This document shows, piece by piece, positions 18,253-27,675 of a DNA stretch of 64,000 nucleotides. Under the pieces are notes generated by a model. That model saw only the letters and a list, made by a program, of their open reading frames with translations. It was not told where the DNA came from and did not search any database. Position 1 is the first letter of the stretch; each line of letters opens with the position of its first letter. The position numbers and the translations under genes are program-made. This stretch comes from an uncultured Flavobacterium sp. Lineage in GTDB: Bacteria; Bacteroidota; Bacteroidia; Flavobacteriales; Flavobacteriaceae. The DNA is taken from NCBI RefSeq assembly GCF_946478785.1, contig NZ_CAMLDD010000017.1, positions 49,467 through 113,466 on the forward strand. Reading direction: 5' to 3'.

Positions 18253-21200
18253 TTAATTGCCATTATTAATAAATTCAGAAGGCGACATGGCAAAGCTCTT
18301 TTGAAAATTTCTGCTGAAACTTGACTGCGAATTGTAGCCCACTATTTCAGAAATTTCATAGACTTTGTATTTACCGGAAAGCAATAATTCTGCTGCTTTT
18401 TTTAGGCGGGCATTATTAATAAGTTCGTTTGGGCTTAAGTTAGATATATCTTTTATTTTGCGATATAAAGTAGAGCGGCTCATATGCAATATATCAGCTA
18501 ATGATTCGACACTCAGGTTAGTATCTGCCATATTCTGATCTATGATAGCATCTAATTTTTTAATGAAATCTTCGTCTATTTTATTATGGGCAATTGTCTT
18601 TAAATGCGATAAGGGAGAACTTGCATAATATTCCATGACATGGCGTCTGTTAGATATTAAATTATCAATCTGAGCTAATATAAAATCCATCGAAAAGGGC
18701 TTAGAAATATAAGCATCAGCACCTGATTCCAGTCCTTTAATTCGGGATTGTACGGCACTTAGGGCAGTTAATAAAATTACCGGAATATGACTTGTTTCAA
18801 TATTAGATTTAATACGGTCGCATAACTCGATTCCATCCATAATTGGCATTGTGATATCGCTGATCACAATATGTATGGTTTCGTTATGAATTACTTTTAA
18901 TGCCTCTTCTCCGTTAGCAGCTTTAAAAATTTTGTATTCTTTGCCAAGCTCTTTACTTATAAAATTAAGCAGCTCCAAATTATCCTCCACAACAAGTATT
19001 TGTGTTTTAACATTTTTAGCTATAATCTCATTTTCAAACTCTTCATTGCTCTCTTTTATGGCAGTTTCTGAAGTATCCTTATAAAGGTGAAACTCACTTG
19101 CCTGACGCAACGGCAATTGCAGGACAAAAGTATTCATAGAATCGTCTAAGAACTTTAATTTTAAAGTTCCGTTATGCAATTCTGTTAATGAATGGGCGAG
19201 TGACAGTCCAATTCCGGTGCCTATTTGGGTTTCGGAGCCTAATATTCTGAAGAAAGGTTCGAAAATTTTACTTTTAAGACCTTTTGGAATTAAATTTCCA
19301 TCATTCTTAACTATAAATTCCAAAGAATTTTCATCTCTGAATAAGGTAATGATCACTTCGCTTTTGGCGTATTTTATGGCATTACTGATTAGATTGCTGA
19401 GAATTTTTCTAATGGCTTCTTCATCAACAAAAGCATAAATATTCTTTTCACCCAGTTCCAGTTTAAATTGGATCTTTTTTTCTTCAATTAAAGGAGTAAA
19501 TTCCGATTCTAATTGTCTGACCAATACAGATATATTGGTTTCTACAAAAGTTAATCCCAAACCTTCCATCTCGGTCTTTCTAAAATCGAGCAATTCATTA
19601 ACCAGATTTAATAATCGGGAGGTATTTTTCTCCATTATGGATAAATTCTGTACAATTTCCGGAGATTCATAAGTTCTTTTTAGCAGACTTTCTAAAGGAC
19701 TTTTAATTAAAGTTAACGGAGTTCGGATTTCATGGGCAACATTCGTAAAAAATTCAATTTTGGCATGATAAATTTCCTTCTCTTTTTCGTTGTTAAGATT
19801 TGCTATTTTTTGGTTATTCTCCTTGATATTCTTGTTATGATATCTGCGCAAAAGCCAATAAACACAGCCTGATATTAATAAAAAGTAACCAAAAAAAGCA
19901 TAACCACTTGCCCAGAATGGTGGTAAAATCGAAAGCTCAATAACAGCTTCTTTGCTCCAGATTCCGTTAACACTTAAAGATTTCACCTTAAATTTATAAT
20001 CACCGGATGGAAGCTCTGTAAAAAACACTTTATTGTTTTTGTCCAGATAAACCCAGTCATCATTGATCCCTTCCAATTTATACCAATATTGTGTAAGTTC
20101 AGGAGCTGTATAGCTTAACGAGGCAAAATCGATATTAAAATTAGACTGATGATTGTTTAAAGTAATTTTTTTGATATACGAAATAGATTCGTCAAGCGGA
20201 GAATCTGCATCATTTACTACGACATCCTGATTGTTTATTTGAAGTCCGGTAATAAATATGGGAGGATTGTATTTATTGGTACTGAAATTTTTAGGATTGA
20301 AACTAATCATTCCGTTAAGATTTCCAAAATACATATCTCCATTGGAATCCTTAAAAGCCGAACTGTAATTGAATTGGTCGCTCAGCAATCCGTTTGCTGT
20401 TGTAAAAATTTTAACGGTCTTAGTTTTGTAATTAAATTTCACTAATCCTTTTGAAGTTGTAATACATAAATTCTGCTGTTCATCCTGTAGAATGGAATAT
20501 ATTACATTGCTTGGAAATCCATCTTTGGTTGTGAATTTTTTGAATTCCTTTTTTTTGAAATCAAATAAGTTCAGGCCATTTTCGGTTGCGATCCACAGGT
20601 TATTTTGCTGATCCTGAAAAATGGAAGTGATAAAATCATTACTGATGCTTTTATCATTATTAAAATTATGTTTGTAAACGATCTTTTCTTTAGTTTTTGA
20701 ATTGTAGTAAAACAACCCGTCGCGATAGGATCCTGCCCATAAATTTCCGTCCCTGTCCCTAAACATACAGGTAAAATGTGTAGTTTCTGAAAAAGCATCA
20801 CAAATTTTGAAACTGTCATTTTCATCATCATATAAATAGATTCCCAACGAGGTTACTACATATAATTTTTTTTCGGGAGTTTCATAAAATGTAATGATAA
20901 AATCACTTCTTAAATTACTCGAAGTATGGTCGTAATGTTTTATAACTTTTCCGGAATTGGCATCCATAATATCCAATCCATGTTCAAAAGTTCCTATCCA
21001 GATTTTATTTCCTCTTGGTAAAACGGCATGAATATTATAAAAAGAAAGTCCTGATTTTGTGCCATTGGGCTGAAAATTTACGAATTTCTTTGTCTGTAGA
21101 TTAAATTTATTAATTCCGGCATCTTCAGTGCCAATCCACAGATTTCCCTGATTGTCTTTATGGATTTCACGAACGGCACTGCCTACAATTGCATTTTCGC

Positions 21201-22200
21201 TTTTGCGGGGAAAGTATTTCTTAAACTGATCGTATTGCTTTTGATGGTAATTTACTCCGCCAAAATAGGTACCAATCCACACACCATTTTCTTTATCAAT
21301 AGTGATACAATAAGCAGCGTTATCTGAAATTGCATAAGGGTCACTTGGACTTTTACGCAAATTTCGGATTGTTTTATTTTCTAAATTGTAAATGTAGACA
21401 CCAGACTCACTGGCAATCCATAATTCATTTTTATTTCTTTTAAATTGTCTGACAAAAACCGGTTTTTCAATCCCATTAATAAAAGGTGTAGTTTTTCCAC
21501 TTAAAACATCATATTTGTAAACGCCATGATCCCGCGTACCAATTAAAATTGAATTTGCATCTAATGCATAAATAACTGAAATAGAAAAAACAGTATTTGG
21601 TAACTGAACATTAATTTTTTCAAAACTTTGAGTAGCTTCAGAATAACGATATAAATCATCATAAGAGGATGCCCAGATTACGCCATTTTTATCACAGGTA
21701 ATAGAAGTGGCATAAAAAGAGTTTCTATCAAAAAGAATAGTTTCTTTTGTATCAACATTATATTTAACCAATGTTCCAATAGAGATAAACCATAAATTAT
21801 TTTTCAAATCATTATCAATATCATTAATACGATTATTGATAGCTTCATTTAAAAAAGTAAATTTCTCCAACTTTTTATCATACGAATACAATCCTTTATC
21901 AGTTCCTACCCAAATATAATTTTTGAATTCATGCAGCGATTGAATGTAGTTTATTCCTAATGATGTTTTGGGGTTTGATCCGCTGCGAAATGTTTTGAAG
22001 TGATAGCCGTCAAACCGATTCAAACCATCTTTGGTACCAAACCATAAAAAACCATCTTTGTCTTGAATGGAAGCCAAAACAGAATTGTTTGACATACCAT
22101 TCTCTACTTTATAATGTTTGAAATAATATTCCTGACCAAAAACTGAAGCTGACAAAAATAAAAGACAAATCAATGTCACTATTTTGAAAAACCTTTGCAT
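18253..22200 (-). CDS. Hybrid two-component system regulator (HTCS), canonical; probable PUL activator
   Basis: I use the ATG at 22200, which opens a clean signal/anchor (M-Q-R-F-F-K-I-V-T-L-I-C-L-L-F-L-S). The frame is open to 22260. The protein (1315 residues) has a periplasmic propeller sensor with repeated L-W-F-G-T-K-D-G-L / I-W-V-G-T / L-W-I-G-T-E-D-A-G repeats and a Y_Y_Y domain. One TM lies near 770, then an intact H-box A-H-E-I-R-T-P-L-T (His about 821), ATPase motifs (N-L-I-S-N-A-I-K, G-T-G-I-G-L-S) and a receiver with V-V-E-D and I-S-D-I-T-M-P (Asp about 1118). A C-terminal AraC domain ends the protein. It is divergent from the GH5-like gene. The shared gap holds one copy of an element repeated before susC, so this is the best candidate regulator of the mannan PUL. 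Confidence 0.94.
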   Translation of the reverse strand: MQRFFKIVTLICLLFLSASVFGQEYYFKHYKVENGMSNNSVLASIQDKDGFLWFGTKDGLNRFDGYHFKTFRSGSNPKTSLGINYIQSLHEFKNYIWVGTDKGLYSYDKKLEKFTFLNEAINNRINDIDNDLKNNLWFISIGTLVKYNVDTKETILFDRNSFYATSITCDKNGVIWASSYDDLYRYSEATQSFEKINVQLPNTVFSISVIYALDANSILIGTRDHGVYKYDVLSGKTTPFINGIEKPVFVRQFKRNKNELWIASESGVYIYNLENKTIRNLRKSPSDPYAISDNAAYCITIDKENGVWIGTYFGGVNYHQKQYDQFKKYFPRKSENAIVGSAVREIHKDNQGNLWIGTEDAGINKFNLQTKKFVNFQPNGTKSGLSFYNIHAVLPRGNKIWIGTFEHGLDIMDANSGKVIKHYDHTSSNLRSDFIITFYETPEKKLYVVTSLGIYLYDDENDSFKICDAFSETTHFTCMFRDRDGNLWAGSYRDGLFYYNSKTKEKIVYKHNFNNDKSISNDFITSIFQDQQNNLWIATENGLNLFDFKKKEFKKFTTKDGFPSNVIYSILQDEQQNLCITTSKGLVKFNYKTKTVKIFTTANGLLSDQFNYSSAFKDSNGDMYFGNLNGMISFNPKNFSTNKYNPPIFITGLQINNQDVVVNDADSPLDESISYIKKITLNNHQSNFNIDFASLSYTAPELTQYWYKLEGINDDWVYLDKNNKVFFTELPSGDYKFKVKSLSVNGIWSKEAVIELSILPPFWASGYAFFGYFLLISGCVYWLLRRYHNKNIKENNQKIANLNNEKEKEIYHAKIEFFTNVAHEIRTPLTLIKSPLESLLKRTYESPEIVQNLSIMEKNTSRLLNLVNELLDFRKTEMEGLGLTFVETNISVLVRQLESEFTPLIEEKKIQFKLELGEKNIYAFVDEEAIRKILSNLISNAIKYAKSEVIITLFRDENSLEFIVKNDGNLIPKGLKSKIFEPFFRILGSETQIGTGIGLSLAHSLTELHNGTLKLKFLDDSMNTFVLQLPLRQASEFHLYKDTSETAIKESNEEFENEIIAKNVKTQILVVEDNLELLNFISKELGKEYKIFKAANGEEALKVIHNETIHIVISDITMPIMDGIELCDRIKSNIETSHIPVILLTALSAVQSRIKGLESGADAYISKPFSMDFILAQIDNLISNRRHVMEYYASSPLSHLKTIAHNKIDEDFIKKLDAIIDQNMADTNLSVESLADILHMSRSTLYRKIKDISNLSPNELINNARLKKAAELLLSGKYKVYEISEIVGYNSQSSFSRNFQKSFAMSPSEFINNGN

Positions 22201-22305
22201 GTGAATGTTTTTATTAATTTTTATAAAAATAGCTTTTCCAATTGTGTCATAAGTATTCATTTTGATTTGTATTTGGATTTACAAGGTTTTTTATAAGTGA
22301 TTTGC

Positions 22306-22420
22306 ATCATTTGAACACAATTGTGAAACAAAATGGCATTAAGATTATATTGCCTATATGCTACTTTGGTCAAAAATTAAAATGATATTTTTTGGTATAA
22401 ATTATTGTATTGCTAAAAGA
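22306..22420 (+). promoter_or_regulatory. Conserved PUL control element, copy 1 (upstream of the GH5-like gene)
   Basis: From ATCATTTGAACACAATT onward, about 80-110 bp align almost without gaps to 31609-31720 upstream of susC. The shared blocks are TGAAACAAAATGG, CTAnTTTGGTC and AAAATTAAAAT. Such conservation between two otherwise unrelated intergenic regions suggests binding sites for the adjacent HTCS. Confidence 0.65.
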
Positions 22421-22591
22421 ACATCCCATTTATTTTAACAGAAATCAAGATATACATCTTTAGATCGGTTGCAATATTACTTATTTTTTGCTAATACAAA
22501 ATAAAGTCCTAAAAAAATATTTTTTTAATTAAATGCCCTAAAACCAAAACAGAAGGTGGAAAATTTTAAGCCAAAAATCACAATATCTTTT

Positions 22592-23767
22592 ATGATGAAA
22601 AATAAAAATAAATTTATAGCTATTGCTTTATTTTCGGTACTAACATTGAGCTGCAACCAAAGCAAAAATGAAGTTAAAACCGAACAAAGCCCAATCGAAA
22701 TTCCTGTTAGAGAAAGAACAATCTGGAGCAAAGAGAAAGCTAACACCTGGTATGCAAAACAGCCATGGCTGGTTGGAGCCAATTTCACACCTGGTAATGC
22801 CATTAACCAGTTAGAAATGTGGCAGGCAGAAACATTTGATCCTAAAAAAATAGAAGAGGAATTAGGTTGGGCAGAAAGCATAGGAATGAATGTGATGCGC
22901 GTTTATCTGCATGATCTATTGCATAAGGACGATGCAGAAGGATTTTATAAAAGAATGGAGGAATATTTGGCTATAGCAGATAAACACCATATAAAAACAT
23001 TATTTGTTTTGTTCGATTCTTGTTGGGACCCATTTCCTGTATCAGGAAAACAAAGAGATCCAAAGCCTTTTCTGCACAACTCGGGCTGGGTGCAGTCACC
23101 GGGACAAAAAGCACTTTTGGATGAAAAACAAACGCCGCGTTTAGAAAAATATATTAAAGAAACAGTATCGCATTTTAAAAACGACAATCGAATTTTAGGT
23201 TGGGATATCTGGAATGAGCCGGATAACATGAACAGGCCTGCTTATGATAAAGTAGAAACTGCTAATAAAGAAGATTTAGTTTATAAACTCTTAGAAAAAG
23301 CTTTTGAATGGGCGCGTTCAGTTAATCCTTCTCAGCCTTTAACATCAGGCGTTTGGGCTGGTGACTGGTCTGAAAAAGGCATGAAACCCATTTTAAAATT
23401 ACAACTGGAGCAATCAGATATTATTTCTTTTCATTGTTATGACAAACCTGCAGACTTTTCAAACAGAATAAAGGATTTAAAACGTTACGGAAAACCATTA
23501 TTGTGTACGGAATATATGGCCAGACCAAATGGCAGCACTTTTGAAGGATTTTTGCCAATAGCCAAAGAAAATAAAATTGGCATGATGAATTGGGGATTAG
23601 TTGATGGAAAAACACAAACTAAGTTTCCGTGGGACAGCTGGACAAAGAAATATACGTCAGCACCGCCAGTATGGTTCCATGAAGTGTTCCATACAGATGG
23701 AACGCCTTATAAAAAATCAGAAACCGATTTTATTAGAAAAATTACATCCGAAGTAAATTCTAAATAA
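22592..23767 (+). CDS. GH5-like (clan GH-A) glycoside hydrolase lipoprotein
   Basis: The frame opens with GTG at 22556, but the ATG at 22592 (or 22595) begins a lipoprotein signal (F-S-V-L-T-L-S-C-N, Cys about residue 18), so I choose it. The 392-residue enzyme is a TIM barrel with the clan GH-A acid in D-I-W-N-E-P-D (Glu about 209) and the nucleophile in L-C-T-E-Y-M (Glu about 307). Members are often labelled cellulase-family or 1,4-beta-xylanase by annotation pipelines, but this subgroup has no activity I can name. As a lipoprotein it is membrane-anchored in the periplasm or at the cell surface. It forms a single-gene unit: control element upstream, strong terminator downstream. A beta-linked hexose or pentose branch in the substrate is implied. 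Confidence 0.78.
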   Translation: MMKNKNKFIAIALFSVLTLSCNQSKNEVKTEQSPIEIPVRERTIWSKEKANTWYAKQPWLVGANFTPGNAINQLEMWQAETFDPKKIEEELGWAESIGMNVMRVYLHDLLHKDDAEGFYKRMEEYLAIADKHHIKTLFVLFDSCWDPFPVSGKQRDPKPFLHNSGWVQSPGQKALLDEKQTPRLEKYIKETVSHFKNDNRILGWDIWNEPDNMNRPAYDKVETANKEDLVYKLLEKAFEWARSVNPSQPLTSGVWAGDWSEKGMKPILKLQLEQSDIISFHCYDKPADFSNRIKDLKRYGKPLLCTEYMARPNGSTFEGFLPIAKENKIGMMNWGLVDGKTQTKFPWDSWTKKYTSAPPVWFHEVFHTDGTPYKKSETDFIRKITSEVNSK

Positions 23768-23827
23768 AGATGGCATCAAAAAGAACATACCTTTTAATAA
23801 CTGTGGTTAGTTGTTTAGTGTGGTTTC

Positions 23828-23866
23828 AAATTATCGGAATGCCTTGTTCCGGTAATTTGATTTTTT
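23828..23866 (+). terminator. Rho-independent terminator after the GH5-like gene
   Basis: AAATTATCGGAA (23828-23839) pairs with TTCCGGTAATTT (23847-23858, one G-U), followed closely by six T. It ends the single-gene unit. Confidence 0.85.
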
Positions 23867-23972
23867 ATTGAACCCTTTTTAAATTAATAATTAACAAGTT
23901 TCTCAAATCAGAGTCTTTAAGGAATTAAACTGAAGCATGGTCAAAATACGACATGAAAATAACAAATAAAAC

Positions 23973-25022
23973 ATGAAAATAATTAATTGCATACTAAAGC
24001 AAACCTTGTTGCTTATCCTATTTTGTATTGTAAGCAATACAATATCAGCGCAACAAACATTTACCAATCCTATTTTGGATTACGGACCGGATCCATACAG
24101 TACTTACCACAATGGCTATTACTACTATACGCATACCATGCAAAATAAACTGGTGCTTTTGAAAACCAAAAATTTGGCCGATCTTAAAAATGCTGAGAAG
24201 AAAACTATTTGGACTGCGCCAGCAAATACAGCATATTCTGCTGAAATCTGGGCACCTGAATTTCATTTTATTAAAGGCAAATGGTATGTGTATTTTGCTG
24301 CAGACAACGGTTCTAACAACACACACAGAATGTATGTTTTAGAAAATGAATCTGAAAATCCAATGGAGGGCGAATGGGTTTTTAAAGGGAAAATCGCCGC
24401 CAAAACCGATAAATGGGCTATTGATGGAAATGTTTTTACCTATAAGAAACAATTGTACATGATTTGGTCCGGTTGGGAAGGAGACACTAATGGACAGCAG
24501 AATATTTATATCGCAAAAATGAAAAGCCCTACTGAAATTGATGGCGACAGAGTTCGAATTTCAAGTCCATCGCAACCTTGGGAATTGCATGGGGCATTGC
24601 ATGATGATGTAAATCCGGCACAAGTAAATGTGAATGAAGGACCTCAATTTTTGACACATAAAAAGAAAGCATTTATTGTTTTTTCAGCAAGTGGATGCTG
24701 GACGGACAACTACAGTTTAGGATTGCTCACTTTTACCGGAAAAGATAATTTACTGGATCCTTTGGCATGGGTAAAGTCGGACAAACCAATTTTGGAAAAA
24801 TCAGATAAAGCTAAAGTTTACGCTCCGGGACACAACTCTTTCTTTAAATCGCCAAATGGCAAAGAAGACTGGATTTTATACCATGCAAATTCAAATCCGG
24901 GTGAAGGTTGTGGTATGAAAAGATCTCCCAGAATGCAGCAAATAAAATGGGATAAAAATGGCAATCCAATTATAGGGGAACCAATATCTGAAGAAGTTAC
25001 ATTAGCTATTCCTGCGATGTAG
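23973..25022 (+). CDS. GH43 family glycosidase (exo-arabinofuranosidase-like)
   Basis: A 349-residue exported five-bladed propeller enzyme with a signal peptide (L-L-L-I-L-F-C-I-V-S-N-T-I-S-A-Q). The three GH43 catalytic acids are visible: Asp about 40 in Y-G-P-D-P-Y-S (base), Asp about 151 in A-I-D-G-N-V (pKa modulator) and Glu about 222 in N-E-G-P-Q-F (acid). The overall pattern resembles the group of exo-acting alpha-L-arabinofuranosidases, but beta-xylosidase or furanosidase activity on another sugar is possible. It has no carbohydrate-binding module, lipobox or T9SS domain, so it is probably periplasmic. It stands between the GH5-like terminator and a hairpin-repeat-containing gap and may be transcribed alone. 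Confidence 0.85.
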   Translation: MKIINCILKQTLLLILFCIVSNTISAQQTFTNPILDYGPDPYSTYHNGYYYYTHTMQNKLVLLKTKNLADLKNAEKKTIWTAPANTAYSAEIWAPEFHFIKGKWYVYFAADNGSNNTHRMYVLENESENPMEGEWVFKGKIAAKTDKWAIDGNVFTYKKQLYMIWSGWEGDTNGQQNIYIAKMKSPTEIDGDRVRISSPSQPWELHGALHDDVNPAQVNVNEGPQFLTHKKKAFIVFSASGCWTDNYSLGLLTFTGKDNLLDPLAWVKSDKPILEKSDKAKVYAPGHNSFFKSPNGKEDWILYHANSNPGEGCGMKRSPRMQQIKWDKNGNPIIGEPISEEVTLAIPAM

Positions 25023-25072
25023 TAATTAAAAATTTAATATGACTATCCGTTACTTGTACCAATTTTGAGAAT

Positions 25073-25192
25073 GGCACACGGATGACACGGATTTAAACCG
25101 ATAAAACGGATTTTTTATAGTAATAGCATCGACCCGAGCCAAAAAGGCGAACTGGCGAAGGAAATCCGTCTAATCCGTTGTCATCTGCGTCC
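25073..25192. repeat. Long imperfect inverted repeat, intergenic MITE-like element
   Basis: The left arm from 25073 (GGCACACGGATGACACGGAT...) is matched in reverse complement by the right arm ending at 25191 (...AATCCGTTGTCATCTGCGTCC), with a spacer of about 50 bp. It would fold into a long hairpin. Its form is that of dispersed intergenic repeats seen in flavobacterial genomes. It contains no gene. Confidence 0.6.
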
Positions 25193-25317
25193 TTTATTGG
25201 GTATTAGTCTGCTTAGCGGATAGATAGTCTATAAAATTTAAAAACAAAAAATGAAAATGATGCAATATTTCAGTTCTATGTAATTTCTTTTTCTAAACTG
25301 CCTTAAACAATAAGAGA

Positions 25318-25352
25318 TAAGCTAAAAAGTAATTTATAGCTTATTTTTTTAT
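25318..25352 (+). terminator. Possible terminator upstream of the GH31 gene
   Basis: ATAAGCTA and TAGCTTAT form a short stem followed by seven T. It lies about 100 bp before the next start and would isolate the GH31-GH92-GH43 unit from upstream transcription. Confidence 0.5.
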
Positions 25353-25455
25353 AAAATATTTTGTAATATCAAATACTTTACATTTATTTGCTAAATCGTT
25401 TTAGTATCCTTGAATTATGCATTTGTAATAATTTAATAACATTTAAATTTCTAAT

Positions 25456-27621
25456 ATGAATTTTAAAATCCTATTATTTTCAATTTTCTTTATTTCAACA
25501 AGTGCAGCAATCTATGCACAGGAAATTCCACTGCTTAAAAAAACAGTAGTAGGAAATCGTATAGTAGAGTTTATACCCAAAGGTTTTGATAAGAACAAGA
25601 CACCATCATTAATACTTTCATCTGAACCAAAATCCAAAGGAAAAATACCTGCTGATTGGTCATTGATTCCTGAATTTACATTTGAAAATGATAAAGCAAG
25701 TGCTGTTTTAAATTTGAAAGAAGACGTAAGTTTATATGGTGGAGGAGAAGTTACAGGTCCTCTTTTGCGTAACGGCCAGTCTATTAAATTATGGAACACA
25801 GATACCGGTGCTTATAGCGTAGAAGGCGGTAAAAGGCTATATCAGACACATCCATGGGTAATGGGAGTGCGTAAAGATGGTTCTGCATTTGGAATTATTT
25901 TTGACAGTACATGGAAAGCAGCGTTAATTACAAACTCAGATCAGATTATCTATAATTCTGAAGGCGCTTTATTCAGAGTCTATATAATCGATAGAAAATC
26001 GCCTCAGGAAGTACTAAAAGGCCTGGCTGAATTAACAGGAACCATCAAACTGCCTCCTCGCTGGGCATTGGGTTATCATCAGTGCCGATTTTCTTACGAC
26101 AGCGAAAAACGTGTTATGGAAATCGCCGACACTTTTAGGGAAAAGAAAATTCCCGCCGATGTGGTTTGGATGGATATTGACTATATGCAGGGATACAGAG
26201 TTTTTACTTTTGATAGTATCCGATTTAAAAATCCGAAAGTCTTAAACGATAATTTACATAAAAAAGGCTTTAAGGCCGTTTATATGATCGATCCCGGAGT
26301 AAAGGTAGATAAGGATTATGCTGTTTATCGAACCGGAACTCAAAATGATGTATGGGTAAAAAAACAGAACGGAGAAGAATATCATGGCAAAGTTTGGCCG
26401 GGCGATTGTGTTTTTCCCGATTTTACAGATCCAAAAGCCAGAAACTGGTGGGCCGGACTGTATAAAGATTTTTTAAATACGGGTATAGATGGCGTTTGGA
26501 ACGATATGAACGAGCCTGCTGTCAATGATAATGATTTTCCGGAAGATAAACGTCTTGGTACCATGCCTTATGATACTCCTCACAAAGGAGGTGGGAATTT
26601 GCCTAAAGGGAACCACTTGCTTTATCACAATGCTTACGGCCGATTAATGGTAGAGGCTTCTTATGATGGGATTTTGCAAACAAACCCAACGAAGCGTCCG
26701 TTTCTTTTAACGCGATCTAATTTATTGGGAGGCCAGCGTTATGCAGCCACATGGACAGGAGATAACTATGCCAGTGTTGAGCATATGAAACTATCAGTAC
26801 CCATGTCACTTACATTAGGATTATCAGGCCAGCCGTTTAACGGACCGGATATTGGAGGTTTCCTTGGAGATACAAGTGGGGATCTTTGGGCAAACTGGTT
26901 AGGCTTTGGAGCCTTTATGCCTTTTGCACGAGGACACGCTTGTGCAGGTACAAATGATAAAGAACCATGGGCTTTTGGCGCTGAAATTGAAAAAACATCC
27001 CGTATTGCTTTAGAAAGACGTTATCGTTTGCTTCCGTACCTATACACACTTTTTTACCAATCTTCAAAAGACGGAATGCCGGTAATGGCTCCGGTATTTT
27101 TCGCAGATCCTAAAGATTCTCGCCTTAGAGCCGAGGAACAGGCTTTTTTGCTGGGAGAACACCTTTTAGTAGTGCCTGCATTCGCAAAAGACCCAATACT
27201 TCCTTCTGGTATCTGGGAAGAGTTAAACCTGGTTGAAGGTGAAAAGGAAGATAAATATCAGGCAAAATTGAGTATTAAGGGTGGAAGCATTATTCCGGCA
27301 GGTAAGATTATTCAAAATGCAGGAGAAAATTCATTTGATCCGTTAAGCCTTTTTGTTTGTCTTGATCCAGATGGCAGGGCACACGGAGATCTCTACTTAG
27401 ATTCAGGTGATGGTTTTGGTTATCAAAAAGGAGATTATTCCCTTATAACCTTTAGTGCAGAAAAGAATAATAATACTGTGACAGTTAAGATGTCTGCCAA
27501 ACAAGGAAAGAGAAACAGCAATGATGAAGTAAAAAAAATAGATGTAAGTTTATTGTTTGACGGCAAAACACATGTAGGTTCTGGTACGCTTAAGGATGGA
27601 ATTACAATTACTTTAAAATAA
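25456..27621 (+). CDS. GH31 family alpha-glucosidase
   Basis: A 721-residue exported enzyme (signal F-K-I-L-L-F-S-I-F-F-I-S-T-S-A-A-I-Y-A). The N-terminal beta-sandwich contains L-Y-G-G-G-E-V-T-G-P-L (about 92). The barrel has W-M-D-I-D-Y-M (about 238), the nucleophile in V-W-N-D-M-N-E-P-A (Asp about 350) and the acid/base in T-W-T-G-D-N-Y-A-S (Asp about 436). The W-N-D-M-N-E-P version is that of classic alpha-glucosidases (glucosidase II-like), unlike the other two GH31 proteins in the window, so alpha-linked glucose is the expected target. It lacks a T9SS domain and is probably periplasmic. It leads a tight plus-strand run with GH92 (54 bp gap) and GH43 (46 bp gap). Confidence 0.92.
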   Translation: MNFKILLFSIFFISTSAAIYAQEIPLLKKTVVGNRIVEFIPKGFDKNKTPSLILSSEPKSKGKIPADWSLIPEFTFENDKASAVLNLKEDVSLYGGGEVTGPLLRNGQSIKLWNTDTGAYSVEGGKRLYQTHPWVMGVRKDGSAFGIIFDSTWKAALITNSDQIIYNSEGALFRVYIIDRKSPQEVLKGLAELTGTIKLPPRWALGYHQCRFSYDSEKRVMEIADTFREKKIPADVVWMDIDYMQGYRVFTFDSIRFKNPKVLNDNLHKKGFKAVYMIDPGVKVDKDYAVYRTGTQNDVWVKKQNGEEYHGKVWPGDCVFPDFTDPKARNWWAGLYKDFLNTGIDGVWNDMNEPAVNDNDFPEDKRLGTMPYDTPHKGGGNLPKGNHLLYHNAYGRLMVEASYDGILQTNPTKRPFLLTRSNLLGGQRYAATWTGDNYASVEHMKLSVPMSLTLGLSGQPFNGPDIGGFLGDTSGDLWANWLGFGAFMPFARGHACAGTNDKEPWAFGAEIEKTSRIALERRYRLLPYLYTLFYQSSKDGMPVMAPVFFADPKDSRLRAEEQAFLLGEHLLVVPAFAKDPILPSGIWEELNLVEGEKEDKYQAKLSIKGGSIIPAGKIIQNAGENSFDPLSLFVCLDPDGRAHGDLYLDSGDGFGYQKGDYSLITFSAEKNNNTVTVKMSAKQGKRNSNDEVKKIDVSLLFDGKTHVGSGTLKDGITITLK

Positions 27622-27675
27622 AATATAGATTAAAAGCATAATAACGAGTTAGCAACTTGAATAAAAAATTTAGAT

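Noticed and set aside
23770..23871. 33-codon hydrophobic frame directly after the GH5-like gene
   Set aside because: Its second half is the terminator hairpin at 23828-23866, and the hydrophobic run is explained by AT-rich sequence.
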